Shown here: positions 32,486-39,886 of the stretch, in pieces | Numbering within the stretch: position 1 is the first letter of the stretch | Layout of the letters: each line of letters opens with the position of its first letter | Origin: Candidatus Eiseniibacteriota bacterium | Lineage (GTDB): Bacteria; Joyebacterota; Joyebacteria; Joyebacterales; Joyebacteraceae | NCBI GenBank assembly: GCA_030595835.1 | Contig: JAUVLG010000018.1 | Location: 1-40,093, forward strand | Length of the DNA: 40,093 bases | Direction of reading: 5' to 3' | Program-made: the position numbers and the translations under genes | The notes under the pieces: model-generated | Told to the model about the DNA's origin: nothing | The model's database searches: none | The model's input: the letters and a program-made list of their open reading frames with translations, nothing else

Positions 32486-34803
32486 GCGAGCGTGAGATTC
32501 AGAAAGCTCCGCCCGATCCGAGCCGCACCGCGGCGGTCGGTGCGCCGGTCCTGCGCGTTGATGCGGCCGACAAGGTCACCGGACGCGCCGTCTACCTTGA
32601 CGACATGGTCATGCCCGGCGTCCTGCACGCCGCACTGGTCTTCCCCGGGCGCGCCCACGCGGAGTTCAGAGGGGTTGACGCGTCGGCCGCGAGATCGATG
32701 GCGGGTGTGCGTTCCGTCGTGACGGCCGATGATATCCCCGGAGAGAACCAGGTTGGCGTCATCGACGCCGATCAGCCGCTCCTCCCCTTCGACAGGATAA
32801 GATACGAGGGAGACGCCGTGGCCATCGTGGTGGCCGAGACGGCGGCGCTGGCACGCGAGGCGGCTGACGCCGTGTCCGTCGACAGCACGGAACTGCCAGG
32901 CGTCTTCGACGCCGTCCGCGCGATGGAACCCGACGCGCCGCTCGTTCACGAGAGCGGGAACGTCTTTCTCCACGACAAGGTCAGGAAGGGCGACGTCGAC
33001 GCGGGGTTCGATGCGGCCGACATCATCGTCGAGCGCGAGTTCCGCACCTACCACCAGGAACACTGCTACCTCGAGCCCCTGGCGGCACTCGCCGTCCCGG
33101 AAGACAACGGGTCGATGACGATCTACGGGACGATGCAGTGCCCGTTCTACGTACAGAAGGCCGTGGCGCGCGTGCTGGGACTGCCGCTGGCGTCCGTCCG
33201 CGTCATCCAGACCGTCACGGGCGGCGGGTTCGGCGGGAAGGAGGACGCGCCCAGCGAGATATGTGCGTGCGCGGCGCTCGCCGCATGGAAGACCGGAAGC
33301 GCGGTCAAGCTCGTCTACTCCCGCCAGGAGGACTTCCTCCGCTCGAGCAAGCGCCATCCCATGCACGTGACGTTCAAGCTTGGCGTCACGCGCGACGGCA
33401 CGTTCACGGCCGCGAAGATACGCGCGGTGGCGGACGGCGGAGCCTACTCGACACTGACACCGGTCGTCGCGTTCCGCGCGGCTGTGCACGCGACGGGCCC
33501 CTATGAGATCCGGAACGTCGAGACGGACGTATACGGCGTCTACACCAACCGCCAGACGACGGGCGCGTTCAGGGGATTCGGACAACCGCAGGTCATCTTC
33601 GCCAACGAATCGGTCATCGACGAGGTGGCCCTGGCCCTCGGGATAGACCCCGTGGACATCCGTCTCCGGAACTGCTTGGACGTGGGGAAGCGAACGGCAA
33701 CAAACCAGCTTCTGACGGAGAGCATCGGCCTGAAGGAAACGCTTGAGCTCGCACGGGAACTCTCGGGATGGAACGAGCTGAGGCAGGTTTCGGCGCGGCC
33801 GGACGAGAAACGTGACCACGTTCTACACGGCATCGGCGTCGGGTCCATCTACTACGGGGTCAGCCTGGGCGCGAAGGGACTGGCGCTCGACGGGTCCGGC
33901 GCCCACATCAACGTCTACCGCGACGGCTCGATCAGGATCGGCGTGGGCGGCACCGAGATGGGACAGGGCCTCCTGACCGTGCTCGCACAGATCGCGGCCG
34001 ACAGTCTCGGCGTGCCGGTCGACTCGATACACGTCGAACGCGCGGACACGAGCGTGGTCCCGGACAGCGGCCCGAGCGTCGCGTCGCGGACGACGCTCAT
34101 GACTGGCAATGCCGTGATCGACGCGGCGGCGAAGCTCCGGGCCGTCATGGGAGAGGTCGCGGCCGACCTGCTCGGCATGGACGCGAGCGAGATCGAGTTT
34201 GCCGGTGGCACCGTCGGTTCAGTGGAGAAGAGCGTGACCTTCGCGGAGCTCGCCGAGCAGTGCTGGGCGAGAAACGTCAGCACCGCGGCCGACGGTTGGT
34301 ACGCCGCACCCGAGTCCACGTTCGACGAGAACGGCCAGGGCGACGCCTATGCCGTCTACTCGTACGCCACGCACGTGGCGGAGGTCGAGGTGGACACGGA
34401 GACCGGACAGGTGTCGGTCGTGAGGGTCACGGCCGTGCACGACGTCGGTCGAGTGCTGAACCCCGTGACGCTCGAGGGACAGATAGAGGGAGGCGTGCTG
34501 CAGGGCATCGGAATGGCGCTCTACGAGCAGATGAAAACAGAGGGAGGGGCGGTCGTGACACCGGACTTCTCCACCTACATCATCCCCACGGCGATGGACA
34601 CGCCGGAGATTCGGACCGCGTTCGTCGAGCATCCCTATTCGAAAGGCCCCTTCGGTGCGAAGGGGATCGGCGAGACCCCGGCCATGCCGGGAGCCGTGGC
34701 CATAGCGAATGCCGTGTCCAATGCGCTCGGTGTGCGGCTTCACGAACTACCTCTGACGCCCGAGCGCGTCAGACAGGCGGTGTCCGAGAGGAAGGATTCA
34801 TGA
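32482..34803 (+). CDS. Molybdenum hydroxylase large subunit (xanthine dehydrogenase / aldehyde oxidase family)
   Basis: The 773-residue protein matches the molybdopterin-binding subunit of the XdhA/CoxL family. The N-terminal a/b hammerhead has DKVTGRAVYLDDMVMPGVLH and YEGDAVAIVVAET. The Mo-binding part shows TGGGFGGKEDAP, TGAFRGFGQPQ, GGTEMGQGL and the catalytic Glu in GAKGIGETPAMPG. These are the usual signatures of enzymes that hydroxylate purines, aldehydes or other heterocycles using Mo-pterin. The CoxL-type active-site loop AYxCSFR is absent, so it is not a form I CO dehydrogenase. The FAD and [2Fe-2S] partner subunits are not in this operon. The start is the ATG at 32482, overlapping the upstream stop. 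No export signal is seen. Confidence 0.9.
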   Translation: MSEREIQKAPPDPSRTAAVGAPVLRVDAADKVTGRAVYLDDMVMPGVLHAALVFPGRAHAEFRGVDASAARSMAGVRSVVTADDIPGENQVGVIDADQPLLPFDRIRYEGDAVAIVVAETAALAREAADAVSVDSTELPGVFDAVRAMEPDAPLVHESGNVFLHDKVRKGDVDAGFDAADIIVEREFRTYHQEHCYLEPLAALAVPEDNGSMTIYGTMQCPFYVQKAVARVLGLPLASVRVIQTVTGGGFGGKEDAPSEICACAALAAWKTGSAVKLVYSRQEDFLRSSKRHPMHVTFKLGVTRDGTFTAAKIRAVADGGAYSTLTPVVAFRAAVHATGPYEIRNVETDVYGVYTNRQTTGAFRGFGQPQVIFANESVIDEVALALGIDPVDIRLRNCLDVGKRTATNQLLTESIGLKETLELARELSGWNELRQVSARPDEKRDHVLHGIGVGSIYYGVSLGAKGLALDGSGAHINVYRDGSIRIGVGGTEMGQGLLTVLAQIAADSLGVPVDSIHVERADTSVVPDSGPSVASRTTLMTGNAVIDAAAKLRAVMGEVAADLLGMDASEIEFAGGTVGSVEKSVTFAELAEQCWARNVSTAADGWYAAPESTFDENGQGDAYAVYSYATHVAEVEVDTETGQVSVVRVTAVHDVGRVLNPVTLEGQIEGGVLQGIGMALYEQMKTEGGAVVTPDFSTYIIPTAMDTPEIRTAFVEHPYSKGPFGAKGIGETPAMPGAVAIANAVSNALGVRLHELPLTPERVRQAVSERKDS

Positions 34804-36860
34804 GATTCCACGCAGGCCCCCCAGTGCTTCAGGTAGTGCCACCTGTGCGTCAGGTAGTACCGCCTGCGCGCCCGACGGCGTCCCCCGCGGCGGCGCTGGT
34901 GACGCTCCTTGTGGTGTCTCTCGCGCTCGCTGCCGCAACGGCCGCGGCGAGCGGTCCCGCAGGCGTAGGAGACCACGACGGCGCCGTGGATCTGCCCGCG
35001 TGCGATTCGTCCGAGCTCCTCGCGGCCTCGCCGGCGGCGGGCGTGTTGGACGAGGCACTGCGGGCGCTCGCCCTCACCCACGACGACCTCTCGTTTCGGA
35101 CGGACTACGCCGACCAACCGGACTCATTTCGGATTGCCGCGGTCGACAGACTGCTCACCCACCCCCTCGAGACGGAGACCTACGTTGCCCGGTTCGCGGA
35201 CGAGATATGCGCCGTCGCATCGCTGGAGGAACTGCTGGGCGTCTGCGCGCGCGAACTCGATCTGGTGATCGATGCGCCCGCGCGCACCGAGGCAACGGAG
35301 TCCATGGAACCCAGGTCGGCCGGAGCGACTGCGCTGGACGTACTGCTGCCGGCGATGAGGCTGGCCACAGACGAAATCGCCGCGGCATTCGACGGCCTGA
35401 CGGAGGAGCAGCGGCGATTCATCGCGCTCCACGCGCCGTCGATCCTGGACGAGGAAGAGTTCGACCCGGACAGGCCGATCGACGAGCGGGACCGTGAAGC
35501 AGAGGAGGAAGAGGCGCTCGCGGACGAACTCCTCCACATCGCCGGACTGGTTGATTACGACCGCCTGGCGACCGCCGGAGCCATCATCGCGCGCGCGGTT
35601 GACAGCTCCATCCCGCTGGTGATGGATGACCCGATGAGCCTGCCGAGGACACACACCGACCACGAACTCAAGAGGACGGCGTCCTCGCGGTTGGCCTCGG
35701 GTGATGTCCTGAGCATCATGGAGACGGAGGCGGGGACCGTGATCATCGGGGGGCCGGGGCGCACTACATACAGAGGGGGCGTCGCGCTCATCATCGACGT
35801 GGGTGGCGACGACGTGTATGAGGGAGACGTGGCCGCGGCCCTGAGGGATCTTCCAATCTCCATAGTGATAGACCTCGCCGGCAACGACATCTACCGTGGC
35901 GACCCGCACTCGCTGGGCGCGGGGTTCATGGGGATCGGTGTCCTCGTGGATCTCGAGGGCGACGACGTCTACACCTCCGGTGACTTCTCACTGGGCGCCG
36001 GCCTGTTCGGGGTCGGCATCCTGGCGGACGCGGCGGGCAACGACAGCTACTCAGGCGACACCTGCACCGAGGGCGCCGGCGCATTCGGGATCGGCATCCA
36101 CAGGGACGAGGACGGCAACGACGTCTACAAAGCCGCGCTCTTCTCACAAGCTTTCGGGTTTGTCGGCGGTGCGGGACTGCTGCACGACGTGACGGGGAAC
36201 GACCTCTACTTCGCGGGAGGGAAGTACACCGACGAGATCCGGTACTTCGACCACTACATCAGCCTCTCGCAGGGATTCGGGTTCGGTTGGCGACCAGATG
36301 CATCCGGCGGCATCGGCATCCTGGTCGATGAGGCCGGAAACGACGTCTACGTCTCCGACATATTCGGGCAGGGCTCAAGCTACTGGTTCGCGGTCGGAGG
36401 TCTGGTCGACTACAGCGGGAACGACCAATACGTCGCCTACCAGTACGCCCAGGGCGCGGGGACTCACATCACGGTGGCCGCGCTGGTTGATTGCGACGGC
36501 GACGACAACTACGTGTCGAAGGGGGTGTCGCAGGGGTGCGGACACGATCTTGCGATTGGTATTCTGCATGACCTGGCGGGTGACGACAGCTACACGTGCC
36601 ACGATCTCTCCCAGGCCGCCGGCAACGCGAACGGCATCGGCCTCCTCATGGACGACGCGGGCAACGACAGCTACTCGGTCCGGAACCCGGACAATACACA
36701 CGGGTACGGAAACCTCCGCCGGGACTATGGGAGCGTCGGCATCCTCCTGGACTGCGGGGGCACCGACTCCTACTCCGGCAGAGGATCGGACAACACCTGG
36801 TGGATGGGGAGCATGCACGGTGTCGGGGTCGACGTGGAGAAGGGGGGTGGTGCGGAATGA
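34800..36860 (+). CDS. Secreted protein with about twelve GxG-D-GNDxY repeats, unrecognised family
   Basis: The product has 686 residues. The ATG at 34800 overlaps the upstream stop (ATGA). The first 30 residues are Pro/Val-rich and partly a tandem repeat; a hydrophobic segment and AAA site (about 31-50) then form a long signal peptide. Residues 55-325 are mostly helical and acidic. From about residue 327 to the end there are about twelve repeats, mostly 25-27 residues. The pattern is G-[IV]-G-[IL]-L-x-D-x-x-G-[ND]-D-x-Y, then a variable part and [SA]-[QL]-G-x-G. The regular Gly/Asp spacing suggests a beta-solenoid with a ladder of acidic, possibly calcium-binding, turns. It is not the nine-residue RTX repeat. 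Longer insertions occur in repeats 6 and 11. Its function is unknown. Confidence 0.8.
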   Translation: MRFHAGPPVLQVVPPVRQVVPPARPTASPAAALVTLLVVSLALAAATAAASGPAGVGDHDGAVDLPACDSSELLAASPAAGVLDEALRALALTHDDLSFRTDYADQPDSFRIAAVDRLLTHPLETETYVARFADEICAVASLEELLGVCARELDLVIDAPARTEATESMEPRSAGATALDVLLPAMRLATDEIAAAFDGLTEEQRRFIALHAPSILDEEEFDPDRPIDERDREAEEEEALADELLHIAGLVDYDRLATAGAIIARAVDSSIPLVMDDPMSLPRTHTDHELKRTASSRLASGDVLSIMETEAGTVIIGGPGRTTYRGGVALIIDVGGDDVYEGDVAAALRDLPISIVIDLAGNDIYRGDPHSLGAGFMGIGVLVDLEGDDVYTSGDFSLGAGLFGVGILADAAGNDSYSGDTCTEGAGAFGIGIHRDEDGNDVYKAALFSQAFGFVGGAGLLHDVTGNDLYFAGGKYTDEIRYFDHYISLSQGFGFGWRPDASGGIGILVDEAGNDVYVSDIFGQGSSYWFAVGGLVDYSGNDQYVAYQYAQGAGTHITVAALVDCDGDDNYVSKGVSQGCGHDLAIGILHDLAGDDSYTCHDLSQAAGNANGIGLLMDDAGNDSYSVRNPDNTHGYGNLRRDYGSVGILLDCGGTDSYSGRGSDNTWWMGSMHGVGVDVEKGGGAE
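34829..34870 (+). repeat. Two 21-bp imperfect tandem repeats in the signal region of the repeat protein
   Basis: Units 34829-34849 and 34850-34870 both begin TCAGGTAGT and differ at three or four places. They encode QVVPPVR and QVVPPAR, placed just after the start codon and before the hydrophobic segment. The location mirrors the 18-bp repeats at the previous gene junction. Confidence 0.65.
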
Positions 36861-37885
36861 GACCGTTCAGTATCGTTCTTCTACTGCTACTGCACTGTGT
36901 CTCGATGGCCGCGCCTGCCGCCGCCCAGGAGGCGGACGCGGGGGTCGCGGAACCCGACACCACCGAGCTCGCCGGACTCCTCGCGGGACTCACGCCTGAG
37001 GAACTCTTCCTGCGGGCCTCTTCCTCGGCGCTCCAGTTCGAGCACATGCGCGAGCCGTCCAGGCGCATCCTGGTGGGGAACCACGAGGAGTCCCTCCCCT
37101 ACCTCGTCACCCGGCTCGACACAGACGACGCGAGGGAACGACATGCGCTGGAGGACATCCTGGTCAGAATGGGCCCCGCGGCTGCCGAACCGGTGATCGA
37201 AGCGTTCCTCGTCGAGGCCGGGAGAACGGAAACGACGCGCGGCGCCAGACTGGCCGCGGCAGTGCTCGGCAAGATCGGAGACGTGTGTGCGGTCGACCCG
37301 CTCTTCTCCGTCCACGACCATCACGACTGGAAGGTGCGCGGCGCCATCGGCGGGGCGCTCGGCAGGATAGGCACGGCCGAGACCGTCCCTCCTCTCGTTT
37401 CTCTTCTGGCGGACGAGAACGAGGTCGTCCGGAAGAGCGCGGCCGTAGGCCTCAGGCGCGTCGCCGCGCGCGCCCGTGACGACGAACAACCGGACGCCGA
37501 TGCGGCCCTGGCACTCGACCGGAACGTCATGGAGTCGCTCGCGCGCGCCCTTGGGGACCAGCACTACTCCGTGCGGTACAGCTCCGCGGACGCGCTCGCA
37601 CTGATCGGTGAGGTTGCACTGCCGCTTCTGCTCGAGGTCAGCGAAGACGGAGGGAACGAGGCTCGGCTGGTGGCCATCCGGGCCACGGGCAGAGTCGGCT
37701 CGCGGAAGGCCCTCAAGCCGCTGGTGAGAACGCTGGGCGACTCGGACTGGGCCGTGCGAGCGTACGCAGCCGCCGCGATCGGAGCGATCGGAGCCGACGG
37801 ACCCAGCCGCCGGGCGCTGGAGCGCCTTGTTGCTTCGGACCCTCATCCGTTCGTGGTCGCGTCGGCAACGGCCGCACTCGACTAG
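36857..37885 (+). CDS. Secreted HEAT-repeat protein
   Basis: The 342-residue protein has a signal peptide (MRPFSIVLLLLLHCVSM..., cleavage near AAAQE). The mature part is all helical with about six HEAT / PBS-lyase-like repeats. Clear units are ARLAAAVLGKIGDVCAVDPL, KVRGAIGGALGRIGTAETVP, ARLVAIRATGRVGSRKALKP and AVRAYAAAAIGAIGADGPSR. These usually form a curved scaffold for protein binding. The ATG at 36857 overlaps the stop of the GNDxY-repeat gene (ATGA), so the two secreted proteins are translated together and may interact. It is the last gene of the operon. Confidence 0.88.
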   Translation: MRPFSIVLLLLLHCVSMAAPAAAQEADAGVAEPDTTELAGLLAGLTPEELFLRASSSALQFEHMREPSRRILVGNHEESLPYLVTRLDTDDARERHALEDILVRMGPAAAEPVIEAFLVEAGRTETTRGARLAAAVLGKIGDVCAVDPLFSVHDHHDWKVRGAIGGALGRIGTAETVPPLVSLLADENEVVRKSAAVGLRRVAARARDDEQPDADAALALDRNVMESLARALGDQHYSVRYSSADALALIGEVALPLLLEVSEDGGNEARLVAIRATGRVGSRKALKPLVRTLGDSDWAVRAYAAAAIGAIGADGPSRRALERLVASDPHPFVVASATAALD

Positions 37886-38112
37886 AGGAGACCGCCAGTC
37901 ACCCCGGCGGGCAGGGTGAGAACCGGCGGAACAGGCCGCGAAACTAGGCAAGTCCGCCTTGGGCCGTGATCGTGGACGGGCAGCATCAAAGCGAGATTCC
38001 TGCAGTATGTGACAATACCCCTGAATTCCCGCCCCATACCGACGACGCCAGGAACCGCATCTGATTTCCTGCTCAATAAGTCTCAACATGTGCGTTTTGT
38101 ACGAAAAACCGA

Positions 38113-38139
38113 TTGACCCTGACGCCGGGATGTTATAAA
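38113..38139 (+). promoter_or_regulatory. Extended -10 promoter for the paralogous secreted pair
   Basis: TTGACC (38113-38118) and TATAAA (38134-38139) have a short 15-base spacer. TG one base before the -10 (TGTTATAAA) gives an extended -10 that could compensate. Confidence 0.55.
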
Positions 38140-38144
38140 CTACT

Positions 38145-38374
38145 AGGGTGAATTGCGGGAGCCTGCCACCAACTATGTGCAAACTGTTTGCGTGTGCTAC
38201 CTGGGCTCACAAGAGCACAGGTGGCAAGAATGTGAGGGTGCCGAGTCAGGGGATGGCACGTACACCGTGGGTCGGCGTTGAGCAGTAGTGCCGCAGCAGT
38301 GGGTGGTGGGACAACACTGAGATACCGATGGGTCTGAGGTAGGAAGTAACACAAGGGGAAAGGAGACGGACGGC
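38145..38374 (+). promoter_or_regulatory. Long, structured 5' leader
   Basis: The predicted transcript has an untranslated leader of about 225 bases. TGCCACC (38164-38170) can pair with GGTGGCA (38220-38226). Inside that loop lies GCAAAC-T-GTTTGC (38179-38191), an interrupted perfect palindrome. AAGGAG (38360-38365) is the ribosome binding site. The sequence does not match any riboswitch class I can recall with confidence; the c-di-GMP-I class was considered and its core is not conserved. Confidence 0.4.
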
Positions 38375-39037
38375 ATGAAAAGGCTAACGTTCGCAGTTGT
38401 TGTGCTGGCGTTCGCGCTCCTCGTCGTGCAGACCGCCGCAGCCGATGATTCGTACATGATCGGCATGCAGGGGGTCGGCAGTCTGATGAAGAGTCCCGTT
38501 GTCTATAGCGGGAACTTCATGTGGGGTCTCGTTGGTTCATGGGAGATCACGCTGGATGACACCATGTGGCCCGACCCGGCAGACAGCACCGCGAGGTTCA
38601 ACTACATATGGGACACTTTCTTCGCCGACCATTATCTTGATACGTGGGGTGCGGAAAGCTGGACCGGGTATTTCGATGGCGCCACGCTGCTCGAGACACC
38701 GCACTTCCGGTTTGACACGATCTCTCCGGCCGGTGTGATAGAGGGCGACATCACATTCTCGATCCTCGTTCGCGACTGGTACGCGGACGGGATACTCTCC
38801 CAGCAGGAGAAGCACCACAACCTGAACCTGAGTGCGACGGTTAACGTGAACCCCGAACTCGGTCAGGGCTATTTCGAGGATACGTGCGGGCACGGTTCGA
38901 TCAGCTCAGGCAATTTCAACTTCCTCAACCCGCCGCTGGATGACAGCTTGCAGATAGTCGGACAGCTTCAGACCTACACCTGCCCCAGCCCTGTGGAAGA
39001 GACAACTTGGGGCGCGGTGAAGGCGCTCTTCGAGTAG
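38375..39037 (+). CDS. Small secreted protein, paralogue 1, with C-terminal tag
   Basis: The 220-residue protein has a signal peptide ending QTAAADD. AAGGAG is nine bases before the ATG. The mature part shares its layout with the next gene: SPVVYSG / SPVVFGG, GSWEITLDD..WP / GSWSITVPDATWP, YIWDTFFADHY / YVWDTFYAPNY, and a W-x-GYFD block. DWYADGILSQQE sits where the next protein has a canonical EF-hand-like loop, but it lacks several acidic ligands. The C-terminus is PSPVEETTWGAVKALFE. No family is recognised. It is probably exported, and the tag suggests further sorting or anchoring. Confidence 0.8.
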   Translation: MKRLTFAVVVLAFALLVVQTAAADDSYMIGMQGVGSLMKSPVVYSGNFMWGLVGSWEITLDDTMWPDPADSTARFNYIWDTFFADHYLDTWGAESWTGYFDGATLLETPHFRFDTISPAGVIEGDITFSILVRDWYADGILSQQEKHHNLNLSATVNVNPELGQGYFEDTCGHGSISSGNFNFLNPPLDDSLQIVGQLQTYTCPSPVEETTWGAVKALFE

Positions 39038-39115
39038 GCGGGCGGCAGCAACTGATACTAGGCAACGAGAGTGTTCGAGCAACTGCCCGAAAGGGCTAGG
39101 CCAAAGGAGAGGACG

Positions 39116-39766
39116 ATGCGCGCACTTCTGATAGTTTTGGCTATTGCGGCCTTTGCAACCGTGGCCTACGGCCAGGATGAGCTTTTCGTTTGGTTCTACG
39201 GCGCAGGGACCGGCGACTTCATGGACAGCCCCGTGGTCTTCGGCGGCGCCATGGATCCCGGCGGCGACATCACCGAAGGATCATGGTCCATTACGGTTCC
39301 CGATGCTACCTGGCCGACCGCTCCGACGGAAAGATACGCCTACGTCTGGGACACGTTCTATGCACCGAACTACACGCCCGGCAACCCCAGCTTCTGGAAG
39401 GGCTACTTCGACATCGAGCATGGTGCTGAGGACATGAACGCCCTCACGATCGTCGACAACACGAACAACGGTTCGATGTCCGGTATCTGCTCCGTTGAGA
39501 TTCAGGTTCAGGATCTGAACAACGACGGCGTGCTGGACGAGGGTGAGTTCTGCAACGGCAGCCTCTCCGGTCTCGTCATCATCATCCGGAACGGCGAGGG
39601 CATTTACGACGGCATGTGCGGCACGGGCAACTACTTCGGCAGCTACATCAAGGACTGTCCGGGCACCTCAGAGACATGGAACTACGGCATGTATCTCTGG
39701 CTCGAGGACTGCACCACGCCGGTCGAGAACACGACCTGGGGCGCCATCAAGGCTCTGTATCAGTAG
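39116..39766 (+). CDS. Small secreted protein, paralogue 2, with EF-hand-like loop and C-terminal tag
   Basis: The 216-residue protein starts at the ATG at 39116 (AAAGGAG just upstream); an in-frame ATG at 39071 would bury the signal peptide. The signal ends VAYGQ. It is a diverged copy of the preceding protein, sharing the SPVV, GSW-IT, Y-WDTF and GYFD blocks in the same order. DLNNDGVLDEGE matches the dockerin/EF-hand calcium loop (D-x-N-x-D-G-x-L-D-x-x-E). The cysteines GICSVE, EFCNG, GMCGTG, KDCPG and EDC could form disulfides. It ends TTPVENTTWGAIKALYQ. It lies 78 bases after paralogue 1 and is probably co-transcribed with it. Confidence 0.82.
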   Translation: MRALLIVLAIAAFATVAYGQDELFVWFYGAGTGDFMDSPVVFGGAMDPGGDITEGSWSITVPDATWPTAPTERYAYVWDTFYAPNYTPGNPSFWKGYFDIEHGAEDMNALTIVDNTNNGSMSGICSVEIQVQDLNNDGVLDEGEFCNGSLSGLVIIIRNGEGIYDGMCGTGNYFGSYIKDCPGTSETWNYGMYLWLEDCTTPVENTTWGAIKALYQ

Positions 39767-39800
39767 TTCAGACTCGAGAGCGCAGGCGCTATATGCTTCG

Positions 39801-39834
39801 GACGAGTCCTCGCACTGTGGTGCGGGGACTCGTC
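39801..39834 (+). terminator. Strong hairpin after the paralogous pair
   Basis: GACGAGTCCTCGCAC (39801-39815) pairs with GTGCGGGGACTCGTC (39820-39834) over 15 positions with one T-G wobble and a four-base loop. It lies 34 bases after the stop. There is no T-run, as is common for high-GC genomes, so termination may need a factor. Confidence 0.6.
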
Positions 39835-39886
39835 AACTGAACCAGGGCAGCGTGCCGGCGCTCCGTCAACAGGAACAACTATACAG

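Larger units (their letters stand above)
37886..38374. other. 489-base intergenic region with promoter and long leader
   Basis: The first half (37886-38110) follows the HEAT gene. It contains GC-rich self-complementary sequence near 37893-37935 but no hairpin with a T-run. The second half holds a promoter at 38113-38139 and a leader of roughly 225 bases. I find no supported gene here on either strand. Confidence 0.55.

Noticed and set aside
32482-34803. Carbon monoxide dehydrogenase (CoxL)
   Set aside because: The characteristic AYxCSFR loop of form I CODH is replaced by TGAFRGFG, typical of general molybdenum hydroxylases.
38160-38340. c-di-GMP-I (GEMM) riboswitch in the leader of the secreted pair
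   Set aside because: A few short strings look similar, but the conserved core and tetraloop-receptor elements are not present in order.
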